A DNA stretch of 33,397 nucleotides from Spirochaetales bacterium (GCA_030526505.1 JAUNCR010000015.1:1-33397); one strand, 5' to 3'; shown: positions 1-8,437, counted from the stretch's first letter. The notes: generated from the sequence alone by a model not told the origin. A program made the numbers and translations.

Positions 1-65
1 TCTTTTTTTCATTCTTTTTCTCTTAAAGCGCCCCAGTGCGGGCGTCCACATAACACTATTTCTCA

Positions 66-217
66 GTATCCATATAAGTTTAAAATCATGCAGTTTTTTG
101 TCTGCATAAGATTAAAAAAATGAACACCTATTTCCATATTATATAGCAAAATATGCTAAATCCCTATGAATTTATGTGTATCCGTATAAGTTCACGCGGT
201 AAGTATCCTTATAAGTT
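66..217 (+). repeat. Three direct copies of a 15-bp repeat, GTATCCNTATAAGTT
   Basis: Copies lie at 66-80 (N=A), 178-192 (N=G) and 203-217 (N=T); the other 14 positions are identical and all copies face the same way. Start-to-start spacing is 112 and 25 bp. No copy was noticed elsewhere in the window. The arrangement could be regulator binding sites or the multi-repeat end of a transposable element lying to the left. Read on the minus strand, the outermost copy begins TGATAAACTTATAAGGATAC at 222. The rest of bases 1-299 is AT-rich and holds no convincing gene. Confidence 0.8.
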
Positions 218-262
218 TATCAATTATTCTCCTTGCATCTCCCACTTTTAACCCCACATTTA

Positions 263-291
263 TTGTAGACTTCGCCATTTCAATATATAAT
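263..291 (+). promoter_or_regulatory. Promoter for the XPB helicase operon
   Basis: A -35 TTGTAG (263-268) is followed by a 17-bp spacer and a perfect -10 TATAAT (286-291). Transcription would be expected to start at about 297-300, which is at or just before the ATG at 300, so the transcript may have no leader. There is no Shine-Dalgarno sequence before this ATG. Confidence 0.65.
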
Positions 292-299
292 AGTTCCTT

Positions 300-2093
300 A
301 TGATAAATGCCGAGAATCCGCTTATAGTTCAGTCTGACAGGACACTTCTGCTTGATGTCCATGCACCAAGGGCAGAAGAATGCCGCAACGCATTGATTCC
401 TTTTGCTGAACTCATCCGTTCTCCAGAACATCTGCATACATACCAGATTTCTCCTCTTTCCCTGTGGAATGCCGCAAGTGCAGGGTTTACTGGCACACAG
501 GCTTTGGAAACCCTCAGGGAATTTTCACGCTATGAAATTCCTCAGGCGGTTGGAGTTTGGATTTCTGAAACGGCGGAAAAATTCGGCAAGCTTCGCCTTG
601 TGGAAGCACCAAAGGAAAAGAATGAAAACGGTCAGGAAGAGGAATTCTTATATCTTGTTTCAACTTCGCCTTTCGTTTTCAAGCAGATAGAGGCAAATCC
701 TTTTGCAAGAAAGCAGCTGGTTCCATGCGATTATGTGGCTCCGGAAAATGCAAGCGTTGAACTTACGGAAGACGAAAAGAAATTCTGTTTCCGCCTTCTG
801 CTTGTTGACCGCGGTACCGTAAAGCAGAACCTTTTGAAACTTGGCTGGCCTGTTAAGGATGATGTTCCCCTTATCGACGGTGATCCTCTTGAAATCAACC
901 TGAAAGAAACTACTTCTGCAGGTAAGCCTTTTGAAATCCGCGGGTACCAGAAGGAAGGTGCTCAGGCTCTCGTTGGAGACAAGGGACCTGGCACAGGTTT
1001 TGGAACCATCGTTCTTCCTTGCGGTGCGGGCAAGACAATCGTCGGCATGACGATCATGTCCATGCTCAAGACAAACACTTTGATTGTTACCACAAACATC
1101 ACCGCCGTCCACCAGTGGATTGACGAACTTCTGGACAAGACGAGCCTCACAAAAGAACAAATTTCGGAATACACCGGGGAATCAAAAACCATTTCCCCAG
1201 TCACCGTTGCAACATACCAGATCCTTACCTGGAGGCCTGAAAAGACAGGTCCTTATCCTCACTTTGACCTTTTCAGAAAGAACAACTGGGGCCTCATCAT
1301 TTACGACGAAGTCCACATGCTTCCTGCCCCTGTGTTCCGTGTTGCCGCAGAAATTCAGGCTGTGCGCCGCGTAGGCCTTACTGCAACCCTGGTTCGCGAA
1401 GACGGCTGCGAAGGAAATGTTTTCTCCCTTGTAGGTCCAAAGCGCTACGATGTTCCATGGAAGGAACTTGAAAAGGCAAAATGGATTGCAACTGCCGAAT
1501 GCGTTGAAGTTCGCTTTGGTCTTCCTATGGACCGTGAAATCGAATACGCAGTTGCCGCAACCAGAGAGAAGCACCGCATAGCAAGTGAAAATCCTCTTAA
1601 GGTGCAGATTGTAAAGGAACTGATTGAAAAATATCCTGACGACAAGATTCTTGTTATCGGCCAGTTCCTTTCCCAGCTGGATGAACTTTCTAAGGAACTT
1701 AATGCGCCTATCATCACCGGTAAAACAAAGAATGCCGAGCGCGACAAGATTTACGCGGATTTCCGTGCTGGAAACATCCATGTCCTTGTTGTAAGCAAGG
1801 TTGCGAATTTTGCCATCGACCTTCCGGATGCAAGCATTGCAATCCAGGTGAGCGGAACTTTCGGAAGTCGCCAGGAAGAGGCACAGCGACTTGGAAGAAT
1901 ACTTCGTCCAAAGGAAAGGACTTCAAGGTTCTTCACTTTGATTACAAAAAATTCTGTGGAAGAAGATTTCGGTACAAACCGACAGAAGTTCCTTGCGGAG
2001 CAGGGGTACAGCTACAGAATCATCAGATACAACGACAGGAGTAGCTTTGACGAACTGGACGAGCCTTTGTCGATAGAAGGATGCGGCCTGTGA
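300..2093 (+). CDS. Bacterial XPB/ERCC3-type DNA helicase (superfamily 2)
   Basis: ATP-dependent 3'-5' DNA helicase/translocase of the XPB (ERCC3) family, expected to act in the cytoplasm on damaged or distorted DNA; its exact bacterial role is not settled. The 597-residue product starts with the damage-recognition-like N-terminal domain typical of bacterial XPB (PLIVQSDRTLLLDV through HTYQISPLSLWNA). Helicase motifs follow: Walker A GAGKT (242-246), DEVH box (336-339), the XPB-specific RED triplet (366-368) and motif VI QRLGR (529-533). An in-frame TAG at 291-293 makes ATG 300 the only usable ATG, although no ribosome site precedes it and the -10 box ends only 8 nt upstream, so translation may be leaderless. 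The stop overlaps the start of the next gene, a likely functional partner. Family assignment is firm. Confidence 0.95.
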   Translation: MINAENPLIVQSDRTLLLDVHAPRAEECRNALIPFAELIRSPEHLHTYQISPLSLWNAASAGFTGTQALETLREFSRYEIPQAVGVWISETAEKFGKLRLVEAPKEKNENGQEEEFLYLVSTSPFVFKQIEANPFARKQLVPCDYVAPENASVELTEDEKKFCFRLLLVDRGTVKQNLLKLGWPVKDDVPLIDGDPLEINLKETTSAGKPFEIRGYQKEGAQALVGDKGPGTGFGTIVLPCGAGKTIVGMTIMSMLKTNTLIVTTNITAVHQWIDELLDKTSLTKEQISEYTGESKTISPVTVATYQILTWRPEKTGPYPHFDLFRKNNWGLIIYDEVHMLPAPVFRVAAEIQAVRRVGLTATLVREDGCEGNVFSLVGPKRYDVPWKELEKAKWIATAECVEVRFGLPMDREIEYAVAATREKHRIASENPLKVQIVKELIEKYPDDKILVIGQFLSQLDELSKELNAPIITGKTKNAERDKIYADFRAGNIHVLVVSKVANFAIDLPDASIAIQVSGTFGSRQEEAQRLGRILRPKERTSRFFTLITKNSVEEDFGTNRQKFLAEQGYSYRIIRYNDRSSFDELDEPLSIEGCGL

Positions 2094-4192
2094 AATTGGA
2101 TCCAAAGGTAGAGCGCATAATTGAATGGCGCGAAAGTTTTTCTTCTCTTCCAGATGATTATTTCTTTGATGTAATCCATATGTACCTTGGGGAAATAAAG
2201 ACTCCCTACAACAAGCCTAAGCTTGTGGAAGATCTTTCCGTAATACTACGCAAAAAGGAAAACAAGGAAACCCTCGTTGCTTATCTTGATGAAACAGACA
2301 TCAAGATTTTGACTGCAGTCCGATTCATTCCTGATGTGGACATCGTAAAGCTTGAAAAATTCTTTGTGCCTGCCATGGAGCAGGGTGATCTTTACGAAGA
2401 GATTGCTTCCCTCGAAGAGCGACTCATAATCTACAACCGCACGAACAAAGTTACGGGTAAGGTAACAATAGCAATAAATCCTCATCTTGAAGATGAACTT
2501 GAAAACATTCTTGAACTTGGAAATCTCATAGCAGAGGAAGAAAAGCCAGCTGCAGAAGAAATGCCTGCTGGAATAAAACTTACTCCGCAGATCATTGCAG
2601 TCTTCCTTTCCTATGTTCTTTCCCACCCTGAATTCTGCAAGGCCAACGGGGAACTGAAAAAGAAGACGGATTCCGACCTTAAGGAAATCTGCGGAATTGA
2701 ATCTACGGAAATCTTCGCAAGGCTTTTCATGGGCATGAGGAATCTTGTCCTTCTCCGTGAAATGAATGACGGCAGGGGTTGGGAAATTGACTGGAAAAGG
2801 CTGGGATCTTTCTGTGCCCTTCCTTTCAAAAGCCAGGCAGTTTATCTTTGTGTTGCAGGAGCAGGTATTTTTACCCGCCGTGCACTTGTTTCCAACGCAT
2901 CTTTTTTTGCCAGTACCCTTGATTTTTCAAAGGGAAAATATTTTACAAAGGAAAAGCTTTTTGCCGTTGCCTTCCTCTTAAAGGAAAAGAACGGGGATCA
3001 GGATTTTACCGCAAGAAGATTTTCAAGGATTATTTCGGGGCTTGATTCAGAGGGATCTGCAGAACATATCGGTTCCGCAATGATTGAATCCATGATAGAC
3101 AGTGCCATTGCTTTTGGGCTCATGTCTGTCAGGGGAACTACGGGAAAGGGTAGCCAGCTTGTGTTTACGGAAACAGATTTCTGGCAGGATATTGTTTCTG
3201 CAGAAAAGAAAGTCCTTAGCGTAGACACGGGATATACGGTAACGATTCTTCCGGGGCTTTCCACTGCCGAATACATTCCCCTTGTAAAGTTCCTTGATGC
3301 CGTCCGCTGCGACATTACAAGCAACTTTGAAATCACAAGGCAGTCTGCAATCCGCGCCTTCGATTTGGGATGTTCAGAAGATGAAATAGAAGAACTTCTT
3401 TCAAAGTATTCGTCTTTCCCTCTCCCGCAGAATCTTATGGTTTCCCTTGACGAGTGGTATCAAACCTATGGTTCGGCTTCTCTTTACAAGGGGTATGTTC
3501 TTAAGCTTTCCGAAGACAACGCCTACAGGGCAGAGAACAATCCGGTTTTCAGCAGTCATATCCGCGAGGTTCTTGCACCTGGCGTTTACCTTCTTGATTT
3601 TACAGGCGACATTGAAGCTCAGAATGTAATGAAAAAATCCGGCATTGATGTCAACGGAAGAATTCGTGGTGTTCAAAAGGAAGAAGAAGTTCAGCCTCTG
3701 CCACCTGCAAGAATTGCTGCATTTACCCTTGATGAAGCAGGCCAGGGGAAATTCCGTGTTGATGCTGCCAATAGGATTGGAATCATTGACGGCTTTAAGA
3801 ACCTTCTTGAAGAAATGGAAACCACAACTGACCAGAAAGACGGTTTGCTTGACAGGATTGCGCGCAGAATTATTATTGAGAAGGAACAGCTTAGGCCCGC
3901 CAGCGTCAAGTTTGAACTTACGGAAGCCTTTGGTATGAACTTTACCGGTAAGGTTCATGTTCTTGAAAGTGCCATCCAGAAAAATTCCCTTGTGGAAGTT
4001 GAGGTTACCGGAAAAGAAGAAAAACTTCTTGGTGTTGCCAAGGGTCTTGTGAAGAATCTGGAAGTTCCTGTTGTTTTCCTTACAGTTGAAGATAAGGAAA
4101 CAAAGGAAATGACTGATATCGAAGTTGAAATTGCAAAGATTTCCCGCGTAAAGAAAATAAGGAATGCCCTTTCTTTGCGCAGGACAAAATAG
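2090..4192 (+). CDS. XPB-associated protein with helicase C3 (XPB/Ssl2-like) domain
   Basis: About 700 residues, with no Walker motifs. Residues roughly 380-475 match what I recall of the Helicase_C_3 (XPB/Ssl2-like) domain: TVTILPGLSTAEYIPLVKFL, an EITRQSAIRAFDLG segment, LPQNLMVSLDEW and a LYKGYVLKL strand. Proteins of this type are, from memory, encoded next to XPB in several bacteria, including mycobacteria, so a role as XPB partner or regulator is inferred. I place the start at GTG 2090: AGAAGG (2075-2080) lies 9 nt upstream, and the codon overlaps the helicase stop as GTGA. ATG 2081 directly abuts that ribosome site with zero spacing and is less likely. The N-terminal 370 residues show no motif I recognise. 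The biochemical function is unknown. Confidence 0.85.
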   Translation: MKLDPKVERIIEWRESFSSLPDDYFFDVIHMYLGEIKTPYNKPKLVEDLSVILRKKENKETLVAYLDETDIKILTAVRFIPDVDIVKLEKFFVPAMEQGDLYEEIASLEERLIIYNRTNKVTGKVTIAINPHLEDELENILELGNLIAEEEKPAAEEMPAGIKLTPQIIAVFLSYVLSHPEFCKANGELKKKTDSDLKEICGIESTEIFARLFMGMRNLVLLREMNDGRGWEIDWKRLGSFCALPFKSQAVYLCVAGAGIFTRRALVSNASFFASTLDFSKGKYFTKEKLFAVAFLLKEKNGDQDFTARRFSRIISGLDSEGSAEHIGSAMIESMIDSAIAFGLMSVRGTTGKGSQLVFTETDFWQDIVSAEKKVLSVDTGYTVTILPGLSTAEYIPLVKFLDAVRCDITSNFEITRQSAIRAFDLGCSEDEIEELLSKYSSFPLPQNLMVSLDEWYQTYGSASLYKGYVLKLSEDNAYRAENNPVFSSHIREVLAPGVYLLDFTGDIEAQNVMKKSGIDVNGRIRGVQKEEEVQPLPPARIAAFTLDEAGQGKFRVDAANRIGIIDGFKNLLEEMETTTDQKDGLLDRIARRIIIEKEQLRPASVKFELTEAFGMNFTGKVHVLESAIQKNSLVEVEVTGKEEKLLGVAKGLVKNLEVPVVFLTVEDKETKEMTDIEVEIAKISRVKKIRNALSLRRTK

Positions 4193-4211
4193 AAAAAAAA
4201 CGGAGTACAAA

Positions 4212-5705
4212 ATGGAAAGACCAAAGATTTGTCTTACATTGACAGGAACAACAATCAGGGAAAACCTTGAAACCCTTGATAAATACAGGGATAAGATTGA
4301 CATGGCAGAACTTCGCGTTGACTACCTCAATACGGATGAACGCCTTTATGTACGCCGTTTTCCTTCGCTCATAGACGTGCCTTGCATCCTTACAATCCGC
4401 AGGCAGATTGATGGCGGTAAATTCGTGGAAGGGGAAGCTGCCCGTACAGTTCTTTTTGCTCGTGCCCTTTCCTTTGCCGATGAAGACAAGACCCGCAACT
4501 TTGCCTATGTTGATTTCGAAGAAGACTATCATATTCCAAGCCTTGAAGATGCAACCCTTGCCTTCGATACAAAGGTAATCAGAAGTTTCCACGACATGCA
4601 CAATCCTGTAAGTGACATCATCGGTCGCCTCAAGAAGATGACAACATCGGGATTTGAAATTCCAAAGATTGCCTTCATGCCTCACAGCCTTGATGATGTT
4701 ACAAATCTTTTCAGGGAAGCTTCAAAACTCCGCGACAACAACCACATCCTTCTTGCCATGGGGCCTATGGGAATTCCTTCAAGAATCCTGGGTGCAAAGC
4801 TGAAAAACTTTTTGACCTATACTTCTTCTCCTGAGTCCATCGGAAACACAGCCAACATTGCTCATCTTGATGCAGTTAAACTCAATGAACTTTATAGGAT
4901 GAAGACCATCAACGAAAATACAAAGATCTTTGGCATTACAGGATGGCCTTTGACAGGCACTTCAAGCCCAGAACTTCATAATACAGGCTATACACGCCAT
5001 AACATGAATTCCGTTTACATTCCGTTTCCTGCAGAAAATTTTGACCAGGCAATGAGTTTTGCAGAAACAGTAGGCGTTCAGGGATTTTCAATTACGGTTC
5101 CACACAAGGAAGCTGTCCTTGAAAAGGCAAACTTCATTTCGCCTGAAGTTCTGGACATCGGTGCAAGCAACACAATGGTTTTGAATGACGGCAAATGGTC
5201 TTGCTACAACACTGATGCAGACGGATTTGCCCGCTCCCTTCTTGAATTTACAGAGCTAAAGAACCTGAAGCACAAGAAAGTTGCCATCATCGGTGCCGGT
5301 GGGGCTGCAAAGGCAATCGCTTATGCCGTTTACAAGGCTGGTGGCAAGGCTTGCGTTTTCAACAGGACGCTTGGAAAGGCAAAGGCTCTTGCGGAAAAAT
5401 ATGATTTTGAATATGGTCCTCTTGCGGCAGAAGCTGGCAAACTTTTAAGGAAGTATTCGGACATCATCATTCAGACAACTTCAAAGGGAATGCACTGCAA
5501 GGAAAGTTCCAATGCGGAAAACGATCCATTGTTCTTCTATGAATTCTCTGGAAAGGAAGTTCTCTTTGACATCGTGTACATGCCTGAAGTTACACCAGTT
5601 ATGGCTCGTGCTAAGGCTGCAGGATGCCATGTTTGCAACGGATATTACATGCTTCGTTACCAGGGGTACAGGCAGTTTGAATTATTTACAGGAGATGAAT
5701 ACTAA
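4212..5705 (+). CDS. aroDE: Bifunctional 3-dehydroquinate dehydratase / shikimate dehydrogenase
   Basis: Catalyses steps three and four of the shikimate pathway: dehydroquinate to dehydroshikimate, then NADPH-dependent reduction to shikimate. The 497-residue protein joins a type I dehydroquinase (about 1-225; ELR 33-35, His127 in SFHDM, Schiff-base Lys152 in PKIAFM, Arg191) to a shikimate dehydrogenase (about 238-497). The second half carries TVPHK with catalytic Lys299, Asp335 in NTDADG, nucleotide motif GAGGAAKA (361-368) and a C-terminal RYQGYRQFELF helix. ATG 4212 is chosen because CGGAG lies 6 nt upstream and the homology begins at MERPKICLTLTG; an ATG 48 nt upstream falls inside the previous gene. 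All catalytic residues I know are present, so both activities are expected. The stop overlaps the rpiA start as TAATG. Confidence 0.95.
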   Translation: MERPKICLTLTGTTIRENLETLDKYRDKIDMAELRVDYLNTDERLYVRRFPSLIDVPCILTIRRQIDGGKFVEGEAARTVLFARALSFADEDKTRNFAYVDFEEDYHIPSLEDATLAFDTKVIRSFHDMHNPVSDIIGRLKKMTTSGFEIPKIAFMPHSLDDVTNLFREASKLRDNNHILLAMGPMGIPSRILGAKLKNFLTYTSSPESIGNTANIAHLDAVKLNELYRMKTINENTKIFGITGWPLTGTSSPELHNTGYTRHNMNSVYIPFPAENFDQAMSFAETVGVQGFSITVPHKEAVLEKANFISPEVLDIGASNTMVLNDGKWSCYNTDADGFARSLLEFTELKNLKHKKVAIIGAGGAAKAIAYAVYKAGGKACVFNRTLGKAKALAEKYDFEYGPLAAEAGKLLRKYSDIIIQTTSKGMHCKESSNAENDPLFFYEFSGKEVLFDIVYMPEVTPVMARAKAAGCHVCNGYYMLRYQGYRQFELFTGDEY

Positions 5706-6424
5706 TGGGTATTTCAAAGGATGAACAGAAAGTGCTCGCTGCTACAACAGCAGTAGACACATTGATTGCTGAAGGAAAAATTTTCAGCGGAATGAAGATC
5801 GGCCTTGGAACAGGTTCTACTGCAATGCCTGCAGTTAAACGCCTTTCTGAACGCATTGCCGACGGAACTCTCAAGGATGTTAAGGCTGTTGTAACAAGTT
5901 TCCAGACACAGCTTGCATGCGAAGAGTACGGCATTCCAGTTTACACTCTCAACGACAAGGCCATTGAAGGTCACCTTGACCTTGCAATCGACGGTGCCGA
6001 TGAAATCGACCAGAAGAACAACCTCATCAAGGGCGGTGGAGCAGCTCACCTCCGCGAAAAGATCGTTGAATACAATGCAGGCTTCCTTGCAATCGTGGCA
6101 GACGGTTCAAAGGATGTTGAGACTTTGGGAACAAAATTCCCTCTTCCTGTAGAAATCATTGCTGATGCCCGTGTACCGGTAATCAAGGCCCTTGAAAAAC
6201 TTGGTGCAACTTGTACAGTTCGCGAAGGCGTAAAAAAAGCAGGACCTGTAATCACAGACAACGGTAACATGATCGTTGACTGCGTCTGGAAGTCTCCAGT
6301 AGATCCTGCCGAAATGGAAGATAAAATCGATGCAATCACAGGCGTTGTTGAATGCGGTTTCTTCACAAAGAACAAGCCTGTTGCATTCATTGCAAAAGAA
6401 GACGGTTCTGTAGTTCGCCGCTAA
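5705..6424 (+). CDS. rpiA: Ribose-5-phosphate isomerase A
   Basis: Interconverts ribose 5-phosphate and ribulose 5-phosphate in the non-oxidative pentose phosphate pathway, supplying ribose for nucleotides and erythrose phosphate for the shikimate pathway, which fits its place behind aroDE. The 239-residue product is of normal RpiA length, with the phosphate loop GLGTGST (33-39), DGADEID (96-102), KGGG at 109-112 and catalytic Glu in the HLREK motif (about 118). The ATG overlaps the aroDE stop by one base, with AGGAGA 9 nt upstream, so translation is probably coupled. The stop at 6422-6424 directly abuts the stop of the convergent reverse-strand gene, leaving no room for a separate terminator. 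Confidence 0.97.
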   Translation: MGISKDEQKVLAATTAVDTLIAEGKIFSGMKIGLGTGSTAMPAVKRLSERIADGTLKDVKAVVTSFQTQLACEEYGIPVYTLNDKAIEGHLDLAIDGADEIDQKNNLIKGGGAAHLREKIVEYNAGFLAIVADGSKDVETLGTKFPLPVEIIADARVPVIKALEKLGATCTVREGVKKAGPVITDNGNMIVDCVWKSPVDPAEMEDKIDAITGVVECGFFTKNKPVAFIAKEDGSVVRR

Positions 6425-8419
6425 TTAAACGGTAGAAGGCAGAACATTCTTCAGGTCCAGTTTTCCATCTGCGGAAAGCTGGGCCGAATATTCCTTACCT
6501 TCATATATTACGGAAAGGTTTTTCCAGAACACGGTTCCAGGTTCAGTATGGACTGATGCGCATGCAAACTTTCCGTCCTTCCATTCAATGTCGCCGATAA
6601 GGTTTCCCCTAAGCTGAATCCTCTTTAGGGATCCGTTTTTCCAGTCTTCAGGTACAGACTCAAGAAGGGTAAGTTCAACCCTGTCCCCGTTCATCCGGCA
6701 TTTCAGGATTGAATCTGCCGCACTGCAAAGCCAGCCGTCAAAGAATTCTTTGTCGTCAATTGCTTCTGCCGTTGCTTCAGTTTCTGAAACCACAAGTTTT
6801 TTAGAGGCGTTTGTCAGGTCAAAAATGAAGGTGTCCGTGTTTTTTCCAAGATACTTCATTGCCCTGAGTGTAAGCGAAAAAAGCTCCTTGATTGCATTTC
6901 CATCTTCTTCAGACCTTTCCGCAATGTTGAAGGCCTTTCCTTCCGAATTGAACCAGCCTTTTGTAAATGCAGGGGAAAGGATCAGGTGCTTTTTTTCGTC
7001 GGCAGGAACAAGTGTGTTCAGGAAGAATACTGAAGCGGCCTTAAGCACCTTGAAATATTTTTTCAGGGTCTTCCTGTCCAGTGAATATTCGTAGTATTCA
7101 ATGAGTGCTCTTGCAAAGTTAAGGGCTCCCAGCGGAGAGTATGAAGACGAAAGGTCAGTTCCGCATGGAGAGGCATCTCCCCAGATGTCGGTTGAACTGT
7201 GGCAGACAAAACCTTCGGCTCCGTACATTATTTCCGAAGCGGTCTTTCCGTGCCTGTAGAGTCTGTCTGCGATTTTCAAAGTGGCCCTGTTGAGTTTTGA
7301 AAGCCCTGTCATTCCTGCTGCGTATCTGTAAACTGAATTGTCTTCAAGGCTGAATCTTTCGCCTTCAGTTTCAGCCCAAAGCCCCTTCTTGATTTTCGGA
7401 AGGGTTGCCTGTGGGTGAAGGTCGCACAAAAGCTTGTATTTTGCATATTCCCAGTCAAGGTCTTCCTTTCCGTCGATGGAAAGGATTGCCTGGGTGTTCC
7501 AGGAAGTCCAGTCGGCAATGTGGTCTGCCTTAAGGTTTCTGTAGGAAGTTCCGGAAGCAAAGCAGATTCTTTTCAGCGCAAGGTCCGCGCATTTAGAAGC
7601 GGCTGCAAGAGGCTTTTTGTGAACATCGCCCTGCTTTGACCTGAAGTGGCCTCTCCTGTATCCGGTTTCAACATCAATGTAGAGGGTGACGTCGTCGGAT
7701 TTTTCAACAACAAGGTATTCGCCCTTTACTGCAACGGTTCCTCCTGAAGATACTGCAGTCATCATTATGCATGAAGGAAATCCGTTTACATCAAGAACTG
7801 AAACCGTGTCGTTTGTAAGGGCATATTTTTTTGCGCATCCAGGTTTTACGATAAAAGCGCGAAGATAGATGCTTTTTGGAACGCTGGAAGAAATGTGATA
7901 GACGAGTACATTTCCGCTTCCGCTTGCAAAGCATTCCCTTGTGTAGGTGATTGAACTGTCGGAGGAACTTCTTGAAAAATCCTTTTCCCCTGAAACAGAA
8001 GATTCAACGGAAAATTCAGAAGAGACTATTCCCGTTTCAAAATCGATTTCCCTTTTGTAGGAATCATATTTTTCAAAGCTGCTGTTCTTGCTGTGCTCTG
8101 CGTCGTAAAAATCGATGTGGATTTCTCCGGAAGGACAGTAATGTGCCTGTTCAGATGGTGTTCCGCTAAGGCTTTCAAGAACCTGTTCTTCAGCTTCAAC
8201 CCATCGTTCTTGGGAAATGAGGGTTCTGATGTCCTTCAGCGCATTACGGCTCTGTGGATTGTTTCTATTATAGTAAGCCTTTGACCAGAGGGATTCCTCG
8301 TTGAGTTTGAGTGTCTCGTGGAATGGTTTTCCGTATACTTTTGCGCCGATTCTTCCGTTGGCAACCGGGAATGCATCACGGAAGTTTTCTGCTGGCGATT
8401 TGACTGTAAGTTTGCTCAT
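6425..8419 (-). CDS. Glycoside hydrolase family 95-like protein, active site apparently degenerate
   Basis: The N-terminus (AENFRDAFPVANGRIGAKVYG, LKLNEESLWS) and the C-terminal all-beta segment (SVPEDWKNGSLKRIQLRGNL, IEWKDGKF) follow the pattern of GH95 alpha-L-fucosidases, and the middle keeps MYGAEGFVCHSSTDIWG. At 664 residues it is shorter than usual GH95 enzymes (about 750-800). The family NIN-type motif before the MNYW segment, the SPEN motif with the general acid, and the DGNFG motif cannot be found at their expected places; SP is followed by AF, not EN. It therefore may not be a fucosidase. There is no signal peptide from ATG 8419 (MSKLTVKSP), so it is probably cytoplasmic. A longer reading from 8455 adds 12 residues without homology. 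ATG 8419 lacks a Shine-Dalgarno sequence and follows TGTGATAAA by 9 nt. Confidence 0.75.
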   Translation of the reverse strand: MSKLTVKSPAENFRDAFPVANGRIGAKVYGKPFHETLKLNEESLWSKAYYNRNNPQSRNALKDIRTLISQERWVEAEEQVLESLSGTPSEQAHYCPSGEIHIDFYDAEHSKNSSFEKYDSYKREIDFETGIVSSEFSVESSVSGEKDFSRSSSDSSITYTRECFASGSGNVLVYHISSSVPKSIYLRAFIVKPGCAKKYALTNDTVSVLDVNGFPSCIMMTAVSSGGTVAVKGEYLVVEKSDDVTLYIDVETGYRRGHFRSKQGDVHKKPLAAASKCADLALKRICFASGTSYRNLKADHIADWTSWNTQAILSIDGKEDLDWEYAKYKLLCDLHPQATLPKIKKGLWAETEGERFSLEDNSVYRYAAGMTGLSKLNRATLKIADRLYRHGKTASEIMYGAEGFVCHSSTDIWGDASPCGTDLSSSYSPLGALNFARALIEYYEYSLDRKTLKKYFKVLKAASVFFLNTLVPADEKKHLILSPAFTKGWFNSEGKAFNIAERSEEDGNAIKELFSLTLRAMKYLGKNTDTFIFDLTNASKKLVVSETEATAEAIDDKEFFDGWLCSAADSILKCRMNGDRVELTLLESVPEDWKNGSLKRIQLRGNLIGDIEWKDGKFACASVHTEPGTVFWKNLSVIYEGKEYSAQLSADGKLDLKNVLPSTV

Positions 8420-8428
8420 AACCACAAT

Positions 8429-8437
8429 TTTATCACA
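8429..8437 (-). promoter_or_regulatory. Extended -10-like element TGTGATAAA, 9 nt before the GH95-like gene
   Basis: The minus-strand sequence TGTGATAAA ends exactly 9 nt before the ATG at 8419. The identical nonamer at the identical distance precedes the MinD-like gene at 11531. It resembles an extended -10 (TG-N-GATAAA), which would place the RNA start within about 2 nt of the ATG. No good -35 is seen. Assignment as a promoter is inferred. Confidence 0.4.

Noticed and set aside
1-12. Reverse-strand start codon with Lys-Lys-Arg at the left window edge
   Set aside because: Only four codons are visible and the upstream ribosome-site match is weak, so it is not listed as a gene; it is mentioned only in the repeat finding.
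192-437. Reverse-strand 81-residue reading frame over the XPB promoter
   Set aside because: It overlaps the promoter and the XPB coding start, has no ribosome site and no recognisable homology; it is a shadow of the real gene.
6750-7868. Forward reading frames opposite the GH95-like gene
   Set aside because: They are short, lack ribosome sites and homology, and arise from codon bias of the reverse gene.
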